Part shown: in pieces, positions 15,264 to 23,967 of the stretch | Numbering within the stretch: the stretch's first letter is position 1 | How the letters are laid out: each line of letters starts with the position of its first letter | From: Cognataquiflexum rubidum | GTDB taxonomy: Bacteria > Bacteroidota > Bacteroidia > Cytophagales > Cyclobacteriaceae | Direction of reading: 5' to 3' | DNA: 58,586 bases | Assembly: GCF_022538115.1 (NCBI RefSeq) | Contig: NZ_JAKZAL010000027.1 | Span: forward strand, 1 to 58,586 | Position numbers and translations under genes: made by a program | Notes under the pieces: model-generated | Database searches by the model: none | What the model was told of the DNA's origin: nothing | Seen by the model: the letters and a program-made list of their open reading frames with translations, nothing else

Positions 15264-17117
15264 ATGAGCAATGAAAAAGAAGTGTCTGAAGAAGACAAGG
15301 TGACCCAAACCAATGAAGTAATTCAGGAAGCAGAGGGTAGTGAAATTACAAATGAAAAAATGCCAGAACCTGAAGCGGTGGAGCATGAACCTGAAGAGGA
15401 AATTTCAGAAACAGTTGATTACTCTGATTTATCCAAAAGCCAACTCCTTGCCACATTGAAGCAACTTGTGGAATCAGGTAAATTCCTAAAAATAGATGGT
15501 CAGGTCAATGAAATAAAAGCCCATTTTGACGAGATTTTTCATAAAGAAAAAGAAGCTGCACTGGAGGAATTTACCAAAAACGGTGGTTCCGCTGATGATT
15601 TTGAATACAGACCGTCTGAGGAAGACAGGTCCTTGTTTGCAGTAATCAATGAATTCAGAGAGAAAAAAATAGAATTCCTGAAAGAACAGGAAAAAAATAA
15701 AGAAAAAAATCTCATTGCCAAAAATACAATTCTCGACAGGTTAAGAGAACTTGTAGATGGCGAGGAAACCACCCACAGCATCAACACCATCAAGCATATT
15801 CAGGATGATTGGAAGAAAATCGGACCTGTACCTGCCGCCCAAAACAAAAACTTATGGGCGTCTTTCAATGCATTGATGGACAGGTTCTATGACAATAGAA
15901 GTATCTACTTTGAGTTAAAAGAGCTTGACCGAAAGAAAAACCTAACCCATAAACTTGAAATATGCGAAAAAGCGGAGGCTTTGGTAGCGATGGGGGATTT
16001 GAAGGATGCAATCAAAATCTTGAATGACCTTCATGAAGAATTTAAGCACGTAGGTCCCGTTCCCAGGGAAGAGCAAGAAACCCTTTGGAACAGATTCAAA
16101 GAAGCTTCTGATGCTGTTTACTCCCGTAGAAAAGAGTTTTATGATGGCCAAAAAGAAGGTTTGAAAGAAAATCTACTAAAAAAAGAAGCGCTCATTAAAA
16201 AACTGGAGGTAGACGCTGATTATAAAGGATCAAAAATCAAGGACTGGAACAGTAAAACAAAAGAAATTTTGGGGCTTCAAAAAGAATGGGAAGCCATTGG
16301 GCCTGTGCCTAGAGAAAATGGAAAAGAGATAAACAAGCAATTCTGGGGCTTGTTTAAGCATTTCTTTCAAAAGAAAAACCATTTTTTCAAAGAGTTGGAC
16401 GAAATCCGTCAGTTGAACAAGAAAAAAGCCGAAGAACTGATTGCAAAAGCTGAATCGCTTAAGGAAAATAAAGATTGGCAGCAAACAGCCAATCAGATGA
16501 TTTCTTTGCAACAGGACTGGAAACAAATAGGTCCCACTCCCGAAAAAGTGAGAGACGATCTTTATCAGAGATTCAAGACTGCCTGCGATGCTTTCTTTGA
16601 AAATAGAAGAAACTCCAACAAGCAGGTAAACAAGGAGTTTGATCAAAATCTGTTAGCCAAAGAAGAACTCATCAAAAAGATTAAAGAAGAGGCAGGAAGC
16701 GGTTCTACTAAGGAAAGTTCTTTGGAGGAATACATCGCCAAGTTTAATTCTTTGGGATTTGTTCCGCGCAAAAACATGAAGGAGATCGTTCATAAGTTCA
16801 ATGAGGCAGTAGATGAATACGTCAAAAACCTTGGCTTTGCAGGAGGGGCGAAGGATGATTTCTTGTTCAGGTTGAATCTGAACAAGCTTCAATCAGATCC
16901 AAACAGTAACCGTGTTCTCAATAAAAAAGAACATGGAATCAGAAAACAGATTGCTGACCTTGAAAACAACGTGACACTTTGGAGAAACAATATCGAATTT
17001 TTTGCTTCCTCAAAGACTGCAGATAAGCTCAAAAACCAATTTGACGAGAAAATCCAAAAGGCCGAAAGTGAAATCGATAAGCTGAAGAAAAAATTAACAA
17101 TTCTGAAAGAATTTTAA
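15264..17117 (+). CDS. DUF349 repeat protein
   Basis: A 617-residue cytosolic protein. After an acidic, Glu-rich N-terminus (1-60) come five DUF349 repeats with the signature D/E-W-x-x-I-G-P-V-P followed by a helical LW..F...D.F stretch: DDWKKIGPVP, EEFKHVGPVP, KEWEAIGPVP, QDWKQIGPTP and a diverged AKFNSLGFVP. The last 100 residues are a charged coiled coil. Such proteins are widespread in Bacteroidota but have no agreed function. A strong terminator follows. Confidence 0.88.
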   Translation: MSNEKEVSEEDKVTQTNEVIQEAEGSEITNEKMPEPEAVEHEPEEEISETVDYSDLSKSQLLATLKQLVESGKFLKIDGQVNEIKAHFDEIFHKEKEAALEEFTKNGGSADDFEYRPSEEDRSLFAVINEFREKKIEFLKEQEKNKEKNLIAKNTILDRLRELVDGEETTHSINTIKHIQDDWKKIGPVPAAQNKNLWASFNALMDRFYDNRSIYFELKELDRKKNLTHKLEICEKAEALVAMGDLKDAIKILNDLHEEFKHVGPVPREEQETLWNRFKEASDAVYSRRKEFYDGQKEGLKENLLKKEALIKKLEVDADYKGSKIKDWNSKTKEILGLQKEWEAIGPVPRENGKEINKQFWGLFKHFFQKKNHFFKELDEIRQLNKKKAEELIAKAESLKENKDWQQTANQMISLQQDWKQIGPTPEKVRDDLYQRFKTACDAFFENRRNSNKQVNKEFDQNLLAKEELIKKIKEEAGSGSTKESSLEEYIAKFNSLGFVPRKNMKEIVHKFNEAVDEYVKNLGFAGGAKDDFLFRLNLNKLQSDPNSNRVLNKKEHGIRKQIADLENNVTLWRNNIEFFASSKTADKLKNQFDEKIQKAESEIDKLKKKLTILKEF

Positions 17118-17126
17118 TACACTCAT

Positions 17127-17162
17127 AAATAAGGAGATACCAAATGTCTCCTTATTTTTTTT
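17127..17162 (+). terminator. Terminator of the DUF349 gene
   Basis: Perfect 11-bp stem AAATAAGGAGA (17127-17137) with TCTCCTTATTT (17147-17157), loop of nine, followed by a T-run. It sits 10 bases after the stop codon. Confidence 0.92.
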
Positions 17163-17171
17163 GTATTTCTT

Positions 17172-17202
17172 TTTGCACGATTGCATGATACGGCTATATT
17201 TG
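17172..17202 (+). promoter_or_regulatory. Promoter of tRNA-Thr
   Basis: -33 box TTTG (17172-17175), 19-base spacer, -7 box TATATTTG (17195-17202): a textbook Bacteroidota promoter. The start near 17209 precedes the mature tRNA by about 47 bases. Confidence 0.85.
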
Positions 17203-17255
17203 CACCACGATTTGAGACAACGGTCGATTTCGAATTACAAACCTTCTTATTTATC

Positions 17256-17328
<73 letters not shown>

Positions 17329-17331
17329 CAA

Positions 17332-17357
17332 AAGGGTAGCAATAGCTACCCTTTTTT
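17332..17357 (+). terminator. Terminator of tRNA-Thr
   Basis: Perfect 9-bp stem AAGGGTAGC (17332-17340) with GCTACCCTT (17345-17353), loop AATA, followed by TTTT. It begins four bases after the tRNA. Confidence 0.93.
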
Positions 17358-17392
17358 CGTATATCCAAATTCGATGATTTCATTAAATCGGG

Positions 17393-17424
17393 AAATATTC
17401 TTTAAAACAAAGAATATTTTTTTT
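17393..17424 (+). terminator. AT-rich hairpin with T-run in the gap before the eCIS genes
   Basis: The 370-base gap between tRNA-Thr and the eCIS genes is AT-rich and without a gene. It holds an 11-bp perfect stem AAATATTCTTT (17393-17403) with AAAGAATATTT (17409-17419), loop AAAAC, then a T-run. No gene directly precedes it, so it may be a second-line terminator or the end of a deleted gene. A TGATATATCA palindrome sits near 17633-17642. I see no consensus promoter for 17707. Confidence 0.5.
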
Positions 17425-17706
17425 AGGCATTTTTTCAATATTGAAATAAAACTAGAATTGAAGTACAATTGCAATGGCTAAGGACTATTGACCGTGATCG
17501 GATTTTCTGAATTTTTGATCTCAAAATTCACTTTGTTGAAAAGAACCTGATAATCATTTAAAAGGTATCTCCATTTTATTCAATTAAGTTTTTTCATTTA
17601 GCTTTTTTACAGGCCATTAAATCACCTATATTGATATATCATATCAAACACCGGTAGTGGGTTTAATACCTATAAATATTTATCCCAAACCAAACTAAGA
17701 CCATTG

Positions 17707-18687
17707 ATGCAGAGTGTTTTTTCACATATCGCCACCTTTCAATATTTCCATGAGTACCATGCAATGAAAAGTGCCGATATTTTTCAATTGAAAATTCCTA
17801 AGGAAACCCAAAAAATACTATCGAATTTAAATCTGATTATTAAACCATTTGAGTCTGGGTTTCATCTTTTGTCAGGAAACTCTTCACTGTTGCCGAATGA
17901 ATTGAAACCTTTGAGATTTCACTTTCAGGTCAAAGATCCGCTATTTTGGAATTACACTGAATTAGAAGGATTCTATCCTCAAAAGAATTTGATATTTCAT
18001 AGTAATTTGTTTCCAACAGAAGAAAATGAAACCGAAACCAAAGGAAAACTTATAGACCAAAATGCACTCTTCAACATTTATAAAGGTATGAAATTCCCCT
18101 TTGAACTTATCACTTCCCAAAATCCTATTGTTCTGGATGAATTGGGAAATTCAATAGAGGTAGATCCAAATGGATCACTTGGAGAAGAAATAGAAGAAGA
18201 AGGGAGCTTCACTTTACCTTCAAATACAGAGGTAAAGAAAATCTATTTCTTTCCAGACCAACTTTTTGTGTTACCGGGCATGGTTTTTTCCTTGCATATA
18301 GCAAAGCTTCTTGAAGATATCCTGTCCAATTACCCAATTTCATACCAAGTAAATTTCAAAGCCAGAGCTACTAAGTGGCGGTATATATTGGCCGATCAAG
18401 ACTTAAACAAAAAACCTAGTTTAGGAATAAAGGATCTGAGAACAAACAGCTACACTTTTACAGAAAAACAAATAGAGATCAATGGCCCAGGAACAGTTAG
18501 GTGTTTTGAGTCCGATCAGGAGATTATACTTAAAAATTCAGCAACTGTAGATTTTCAACTGGTAGAAAATTCCAAACTGGAAGAAGGTGAAAAAATAGTT
18601 ATTTCACATCTACCAACTGCCACTCCCGAATATCTGCATCATGAAGATTCTTCCCCAAATCATATCTATTCACATATTTTTATCTAA
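17707..18687 (+). CDS. eCIS-associated protein upstream of the sheath
   Basis: A 326-residue protein from ATG 17707 (a TTG three bases earlier is less likely). No catalytic motif or signal peptide. The sequence is rich in beta-type stretches (FHLLSGNSSLLPNE, FHFQVKDPLFWNY, IYFFPDQLFVLPGMVFSLHI) and has an acidic middle (EEIEEEGSF). Its place, directly before the sheath gene with a 27-base gap, is where Bacteroidota injection-system clusters often carry a conserved unnamed gene after DUF4255. I therefore link it to the particle; a structural or assembly role is inference. DUF4255 itself is absent. Confidence 0.62.
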   Translation: MQSVFSHIATFQYFHEYHAMKSADIFQLKIPKETQKILSNLNLIIKPFESGFHLLSGNSSLLPNELKPLRFHFQVKDPLFWNYTELEGFYPQKNLIFHSNLFPTEENETETKGKLIDQNALFNIYKGMKFPFELITSQNPIVLDELGNSIEVDPNGSLGEEIEEEGSFTLPSNTEVKKIYFFPDQLFVLPGMVFSLHIAKLLEDILSNYPISYQVNFKARATKWRYILADQDLNKKPSLGIKDLRTNSYTFTEKQIEINGPGTVRCFESDQEIILKNSATVDFQLVENSKLEEGEKIVISHLPTATPEYLHHEDSSPNHIYSHIFI

Positions 18688-18714
18688 CCAATATTTCACT
18701 AAAAATTAAAACCT

Positions 18715-20295
18715 GTGGAACAACCACTAATGACTCCCGGCGTCTACATCGAAGAGAAAAACGCCTTTCCTGGTTCTGTTGTAGAAGTTGCTACGGCCAT
18801 ACCTGCATTTATTGGCTACACTGAAAAGGCTTCCCGCAACGGTAAATCGCTTTTAAATATCCCCACAAGGATTACTTCCTTCGCGGAATATGTAGAATTA
18901 TTTGGTGGTGCTTTTAATCCATTATTCAAACTTGAAACACCACAAGACGGAGACAAAAACAGGGTTAGTATTAGAGATACTGAATTTGTTATAAAATATG
19001 CGAAGGACAACCACCTGCTTTTTTATAACAGCATCAAGCTGTTTTATGCCAATGGGGGAGGGACTTGTTATATAGTATCAGTGGGGACTTATGAGGGAAA
19101 AGATTCCCTAAAGATTAATAAGGATCAGCTTTTGGGTTATGGCAAGGATGAAAATGGTAAACCTATTGATGGGGGTTTGCACTCATTGGAAAAAGAACAG
19201 GAACCTACTATGGTAGGTATACCGGAGGCGGTTTTATTGGGAAAGGAATGTTATGAGATTTACAGAGAGGTGTTGGCGCATTGTAATCACATGCAAAACA
19301 GAATCGGGATTTTTGACCTCTTTGATGGATATAAAAGCAGAGAGAAAGGAGACGATCCAATTGATTTTTTTAGAGATAATATAGGTATAGATTTTTTGAG
19401 TTATGCGGCTGCCTATTATCCATGGCTTTATACCACAGTGGTCCAAAAAGGTGAAGTGAGTTTTAAAAACCTTGATCCTGAAATAGATTTGGAATCAATA
19501 CTTCCTGAGTCAAATGCTCAAAAATTGATATTGGAATTTCCAAAAAATGAAGATGATTTTAGAATTGCCTTTCAAAAGGAATTTCCCAATATTTCACAAA
19601 TACCTGAGGTTGCTCTTAATGACTTTTTCAATAAGAAAAAAGACCACTTACACTTGGGCTTGATGGCAACAAGTCCAACGTATGCCTCGATTTTGGAAGA
19701 AATAAGGAGTATGATGAATTTATTGCCATCCGCTGCGGCTTTGGCAGGAATATATACGATGGTGGACAATAACAGAGGAGTTTGGAAATCTCCGGCAAAT
19801 GTTTCCCTGAATGCCGTGATTAAGCCTGCTGTGGAGATATCCCATGAAGAACAGGAGAACTTAAATGTACATGTCTCAGGAAAATCAATCAATGCGATCA
19901 GGACCTTTCCCGGAGTCGGAACTTTGGTATGGGGTGCAAGGACCCTCGATGGCAACAGCTTAGATTGGCGATATATCAATGTCAGGAGAACCATCATCAT
20001 GGTCGAGCAATCAATCAAACTTGCACTCAGAGCTTATGTCTTTGAACCTAATGATGCCAATACTTGGATCACTGTCAAGAGTATGATTGTCAGTTTCTTG
20101 ACTGAAAAGTGGAAGCAGGGTGCATTAGCTGGTTCATCTCCTGAGGATGCCTTTGATGTTCAGATCGGCTTGGGTGCTACGATGACAGGGTTGGACATTT
20201 TGCAAGGAAAAATGCTAGTTTCAGTCAAATTGGCAATTGTCAGACCTGCAGAATTTATTGTAGTCACTTTCCAACAACAAATGCAGAAATCATAA
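18715..20295 (+). CDS. Contractile tail sheath protein (eCIS, Afp2/Pvc2-like)
   Basis: Forms the contracting outer tube of a phage-tail-like injection particle. 526 residues. It opens MTPGVYIEEKNAFPGSVVEVATAIPAFIGYTE in parts (TPGVYIEE, ATAIPAFIGYTE), typical of sheath proteins, and the C-terminal half holds the conserved core: GIYTMVDNNRGVWKSPAN, INAIRTFPGVGTLVWGARTL, WRYINVRRTIIMVEQSI, FEPNDANTWITVK, and the end PAEFIVVTFQQQMQKS. The start may be GTG 18715 or ATG 18730. A fragment matching its last 39 residues lies again at 23841-23956. This gene looks intact although several partners are missing. Confidence 0.93.
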   Translation: MEQPLMTPGVYIEEKNAFPGSVVEVATAIPAFIGYTEKASRNGKSLLNIPTRITSFAEYVELFGGAFNPLFKLETPQDGDKNRVSIRDTEFVIKYAKDNHLLFYNSIKLFYANGGGTCYIVSVGTYEGKDSLKINKDQLLGYGKDENGKPIDGGLHSLEKEQEPTMVGIPEAVLLGKECYEIYREVLAHCNHMQNRIGIFDLFDGYKSREKGDDPIDFFRDNIGIDFLSYAAAYYPWLYTTVVQKGEVSFKNLDPEIDLESILPESNAQKLILEFPKNEDDFRIAFQKEFPNISQIPEVALNDFFNKKKDHLHLGLMATSPTYASILEEIRSMMNLLPSAAALAGIYTMVDNNRGVWKSPANVSLNAVIKPAVEISHEEQENLNVHVSGKSINAIRTFPGVGTLVWGARTLDGNSLDWRYINVRRTIIMVEQSIKLALRAYVFEPNDANTWITVKSMIVSFLTEKWKQGALAGSSPEDAFDVQIGLGATMTGLDILQGKMLVSVKLAIVRPAEFIVVTFQQQMQKS

Positions 20296-20377
20296 TCATT
20301 TAAAACATTGACATAAATCTATTTTTCTTTTCACTTCAATTTTTAAAATTTAACCAAAACCATAAAAAAACAAAATC

Positions 20378-20830
20378 ATGGCAGGAGAAGCACAAGATAG
20401 CGATTGGCCATTACCCAAGTTTTACTTTAAAGTAGATTTGGGAAGCACCACAGACGTTCCTTTTCAGGAAGTAAGTGGCCTGGAAGTGACTGCACAGCCC
20501 ATTGAATACAGACATGGCAACAGCCCGGTATTCTCGACGATCAATATGCCCGGAATTGTCAAAAACAACAATGTGACATTGAAAAAGGGCGTGTTTGCAA
20601 AGGACAATAAGTTCTTTGATTGGTACACCAAGATCAAAATGAACACAGTTGAACGTCAAAATGTCGTCATCAAGTTATGTGACGAAGGTGGAAATCCTAC
20701 AATGACCTGGACTTTAGCCAATGCTTGGCCAACAAAAATCAGCTCAACGGATATGAAATCTGATGCCAATGAAGTAGCTGTGGAAACTATCGAAATTTCA
20801 CACGAGGGGCTAACTATTGCTAACGGTTAA
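20378..20830 (+). CDS. Tail tube protein (Afp1/Pvc1-like)
   Basis: Forms the inner rigid tube, in the same fold as phage T4 gp19 and Hcp. 150 residues, family length. The family signature is clear: FYFKVDLGSTTDVPFQEVSGLEV, then NMPGIVKNNNVTLKKGVF, W(YT)KI and WTLANAWPTKI with ANEVAVETIEISHEGL at the end. Intact, 82 bases after the sheath gene and 5 before a second, broken tube gene. Confidence 0.93.
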   Translation: MAGEAQDSDWPLPKFYFKVDLGSTTDVPFQEVSGLEVTAQPIEYRHGNSPVFSTINMPGIVKNNNVTLKKGVFAKDNKFFDWYTKIKMNTVERQNVVIKLCDEGGNPTMTWTLANAWPTKISSTDMKSDANEVAVETIEISHEGLTIANG

Positions 20831-20835
20831 TCAGC

Positions 20836-21325
20836 ATGGATACCTCAAGTTTCTTTACGCAGGGGTATGTACCACCTATTGCTTTCTATTTTGAAGTAGT
20901 TTTTATAAGAAACGGAAACTCCAAGATGGACAGCAGTTTTCAGGAAGTATCCGGATTGAAAGTGACGATTGAAACGATGGAAAAAAAAAGAAGGCGAGGA
21001 CAATATTTTTGTCCACCACCTTCCCAAATCCATTAAATATGATGATTTAGTTTTGTAGAGGTGTCTAATGAAAGGTTTGAATTTAGAAAGTTGGTGTAGG
21101 GATGCAATTGAAAATTTCAAATTCAAGCCATTCGACATCAGTTTGAGATTGGTATCTTCCAAATCAGAAGCAAATGAAGGTGTAGCCAATATTCCACTGG
21201 CCGTATGGTCTTTTGAACAGGCATTTCCTATTTCTTGGGAACTTGCAGCCATAGGATATGAGAAAAATGAATTTACGATAGAGACCTTAACATTGAAGTA
21301 CCGAAATTTTTACAAAACCCTATAG
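20836..21325 (+). pseudogene. Second tail tube gene (Afp5-like), frameshifted and interrupted
   Basis: The 5' part encodes MDTSSFFTQGYVPPIAFYFE and the family motif SSFQEVSGLKVTIET, then runs into a run of nine A at about 20981-20989, after which the frame is wrong and stops at 21036. Dropping one A restores the expected continuation EDNIFVHHLPKSIKYDDLVL, but this meets TAG at about 21056. After that the frame at 21068-21325 gives the remaining part (LESWCRDAIENFKFKPFDIS, VWSFEQAFPISWEL, NEFTIETLTLKY). Two separate lesions make sequencing error or programmed frameshifting less likely than real decay. Intact homologues form the tube end next to the baseplate. Confidence 0.85.
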
Positions 21326-21328
21326 GAC

Positions 21329-21510
21329 ATGACATTGATCATTAAAGAACTAATCATAAAAGGTGAAGTAACGGATGAAAATCCTGATTTTGAAAAAGTG
21401 AAATGATTGAAGAAAAACTGAAAGAATATCTATACCAACTCAAAAAGGAAATAGAGAATGATTGTATTGACAGAATTATGGAAAAGCTCCAAAACCGTTC
21501 ACAAAGATAA
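21329..21510 (+). pseudogene. DUF5908-like small eCIS protein, split into two overlapping frames
   Basis: Two tiny frames overlap by ATGA: 21329-21406 gives MTLIIKELIIKGEVTDENPD..., matching the start of DUF5908-type proteins, and 21403-21510 gives MIEEKLKEYLYQLKKEIEND..., matching their helical C-terminal half. In intact clusters these are one protein of about 55-60 residues next to the tube genes. A one-base deletion near 21395-21405 would explain the split. Translational coupling at ATGA could still make both halves. Confidence 0.6.
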
Positions 21511-21521
21511 AATCCAAACAA

Positions 21522-23315
21522 ATGGCTGATATCCTCAAAGAGTCCTCCGACCCGATTTCTCTATCCATCAAGATCAATGGAAGTACAATAAAAGACACTG
21601 TTGAAATACTTTCAGTCAGTGTTTCAAAAGAAGTAAATAGGATTTCCAGTGCAAAGTTTATCGTTATGGAAGGGAGTGCATTTGGGGTTTCAAACGAGTC
21701 ATTTTCAAATGCAGAAGGCCCTGATTTTGTTCCCGGCAATGTAGTCGAAATAGAGATGGGATATGGAAATAGTAGGGAACTGGTATATGCCGGAATTTTG
21801 CTTTCCCAAAGAATGATTGTAAAAAAAACCAAATCTTATCTGGAAATCACCTGTAAAGACAAAGCAGTCCAACTTACCAAAGGGAGGTTTACCAATGTTT
21901 ATACTGAAGCAACGGATAGCGATACATTTGGGAAAATTGCAGGAAAATTTGGTTTGGAAAATAACATTGACAGCACCAATGTGACATTTGGCCAAATGGT
22001 GCAACATCATTGTTCCTATTGGGATTTTATTCTCATGAGGGCCGAGATGAATAACCAAATTGTTATTACTGAGAATAATCAACTTAAAATAAAAGAAATC
22101 GATCTAAGTTCTTCCCCTGTGATATCTATTCAGGCAGATACGGTTGTGCTGGAAGCTGATCTGGATATTGATGCTGAGGATATAGTGAAAGAGTTCAATG
22201 TTGTGTCCTGGGATGAAAGTAGTCAACAGATCGCTTCTGCCACATCGAATGTAAGTGATTCGCTAAATCTTGGGAATATAACGACCCAAAAACTTTCAGA
22301 TGTTCTTTCCGGAATTTCAAGTAACCGGTTAAGTTCTGCCTCCTTGACCAAAGAGGAACTGCAAAATATCGGTAAGAGTGCAGCAAACCGGGTTGTCTTG
22401 AATAAAATAAAGGGGAGAATTAAGCTCCCTGGAACTTCCAAAGTCCTGCCTGGAAATATTGTTGAATTAAAGGGATTTAATCAAAGATTCAACGGAAATG
22501 CCTTCGTTTCCAAAGTAATTCATGAAATGGAAGAAGGGGATTGGATCACTTCACTGTATATAGGAATGTCCTCCAGTTTCCATTCCTCTTTTCCAGATCT
22601 GGAGGAACACGATGCAGGAGGGAATTTACCGGCTGCAAAGGGTTTGCATATCGGTAAGGTGGCAGCTATTCACGGTGATCCTGACGCTAATTATAGAGTC
22701 AAAATAACAATGCCTTCCTTTAAGGGAGAGGTTGAAGAATATGTCTGGGCAAGAATGACTTTCGATTATGCTTCAAATCAATGTGGATTTTTCTTTTATC
22801 CTGAAATTGGGGATGAAGTATTGGTAGGTTTTGTCAATAACGATCCGCGTTTTCCTGTCATTATGGGGGGGCTTTACAGTAAAAAGAACAATCCAAAAGA
22901 GGAACCTGATGAAAAAAACCAATTCAAATCCATTGTAACCAAGTCAGGAATTACTATAAAGTTTGATGATGAAGAAAAAATTCTGACGATTTCTACACCC
23001 GGAGGTAATAAATGGGTGATGAATGATAAAGAAAAAATGATAGAGTTCGAGGATACGAATGGAAACAAATTAACGATGAATGACAGTGGAATTTCTATGG
23101 AAAGTCCTAAAGACATCAAGATATCAGCAAAAGGAAAAATCTCCCTAGATGCAATGGGGGAGATCGGGATTTCTTCCAATGCTGATATAATTTCCAAAGG
23201 TTTGAATGTAAGTCTTGAAGCTCAGGTAGGATTCAAAGCTAAGGGAAATGCATCAGCTGAATTGTCAGCTTCAGGGCAGACCACCGTAAAAGGTGCCATG
23301 GTAATGATCAATTAA
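21522..23315 (+). CDS. VgrG-like baseplate spike protein (Afp8/Pvc8-like)
   Basis: Trimeric spike at the tip of contractile injection systems. 597 residues. The N-terminal half (about 1-360) is the gp27-like hub (SVSKEVNRISSAKFIVMEG, VVEIEMGYGNSRELVYAGIL, LEITCKDKAVQLTKGRF); an OB-fold follows (KGLHIGKVAAIHGDPDANYR, WARMTFDYASNQCGFFFYPE, DEVLVGFVNNDPRFPVIMGGLY), then a repetitive beta-helix needle to the C-terminus (KGKISLDAMGEIGISS and similar). The LysM tube-initiator gene that normally lies between DUF5908 and this gene is missing. PAAR follows 13 bases later. Confidence 0.93.
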   Translation: MADILKESSDPISLSIKINGSTIKDTVEILSVSVSKEVNRISSAKFIVMEGSAFGVSNESFSNAEGPDFVPGNVVEIEMGYGNSRELVYAGILLSQRMIVKKTKSYLEITCKDKAVQLTKGRFTNVYTEATDSDTFGKIAGKFGLENNIDSTNVTFGQMVQHHCSYWDFILMRAEMNNQIVITENNQLKIKEIDLSSSPVISIQADTVVLEADLDIDAEDIVKEFNVVSWDESSQQIASATSNVSDSLNLGNITTQKLSDVLSGISSNRLSSASLTKEELQNIGKSAANRVVLNKIKGRIKLPGTSKVLPGNIVELKGFNQRFNGNAFVSKVIHEMEEGDWITSLYIGMSSSFHSSFPDLEEHDAGGNLPAAKGLHIGKVAAIHGDPDANYRVKITMPSFKGEVEEYVWARMTFDYASNQCGFFFYPEIGDEVLVGFVNNDPRFPVIMGGLYSKKNNPKEEPDEKNQFKSIVTKSGITIKFDDEEKILTISTPGGNKWVMNDKEKMIEFEDTNGNKLTMNDSGISMESPKDIKISAKGKISLDAMGEIGISSNADIISKGLNVSLEAQVGFKAKGNASAELSASGQTTVKGAMVMIN

Positions 23316-23327
23316 ATGGGAAAATAG

Positions 23328-23627
23328 ATGCCTTTAGCAGCTAGATTAACAGATATGCACGTCTGCCCGATGCAGACTCCCGGTTTGCCACCAATTCCCC
23401 ATGTGGGAGGACCAATCATTGGCCCCGGAGTTCCAAATGTTTTGATTGGAAAAATGCCGGCTGCCGTCTTAGGAGATTCCCTGGTTTGTAAAGGGCCACC
23501 TGACTCAATTATCAAAGGCTCTTCCACAGTGATGATAGGAGGGAAACCAGCAGCTAGAATGGGAGATGCTACTGCACATGGGGGTAGTATTGTTTTAGGA
23601 TGTCCAACAGTGATGATCGGGGGATAA
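23328..23627 (+). CDS. PAAR-domain tip protein
   Basis: Caps the VgrG spike with a sharp cone and can carry effectors. 99 residues: a single PAAR-like domain with short repeating turns (GPIIGPGVPNVLIGKMPAAVLGD, then SSTVMIGGKPAARMGDATAHGG), including His and Cys residues (HVCPMQ, AHGG, GCPTVMIGG) suited to binding a metal at the tip. No extra effector domain is attached. Directly after VgrG, the usual order. Confidence 0.93.
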   Translation: MPLAARLTDMHVCPMQTPGLPPIPHVGGPIIGPGVPNVLIGKMPAAVLGDSLVCKGPPDSIIKGSSTVMIGGKPAARMGDATAHGGSIVLGCPTVMIGG

Positions 23628-23628
23628 G

Positions 23629-23967
23629 ATGGATAATTCTGAAAAATCATTTTTGGAAATTATAGAATCGGAGCAAAATTTCATCAATAAGGCAACTATA
23701 GAATTTCAATATTCCAATAGAAATCTCGCCATTCGCTGTAATGAATTAATTGAGAAGATTTTTGCCACCCAAATTTTGTCGAAAATGGATGAAGCCTTTG
23801 GCTTCAAGTCTTTCCATGGAATTAATCTGGAATTGGCGAGCTACGATGACAGGGTTGGACATTTTGCAAGGAAAAATGCTGGTTTCAGTCAAATTGGCTA
23901 TAGTAAGACCTGCAGAATTCATTATTGTTACCTTCCAGCAACAAATGCAAAAATGATAATGAGATGA
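23629..23967 (+). pseudogene. Chimeric remnant: unknown N-terminus joined out of frame to a sheath 3' end
   Basis: The open frame begins one base after the PAAR stop and has 112 codons. Its first 70 residues (MDNSEKSFLEIIESEQNFIN...) match no family I recognise; a baseplate gene such as gp25 is expected here, but the sequence does not resemble it. From about 23841 the DNA is nearly identical to the 3' end of the sheath gene (20174-20294), but in another frame: read there it gives TMTGLDILQGKMLVSVKLAI and ends FQQQMQK. So a second sheath gene was largely deleted, leaving a fusion with an inactive tail. Confidence 0.75.
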
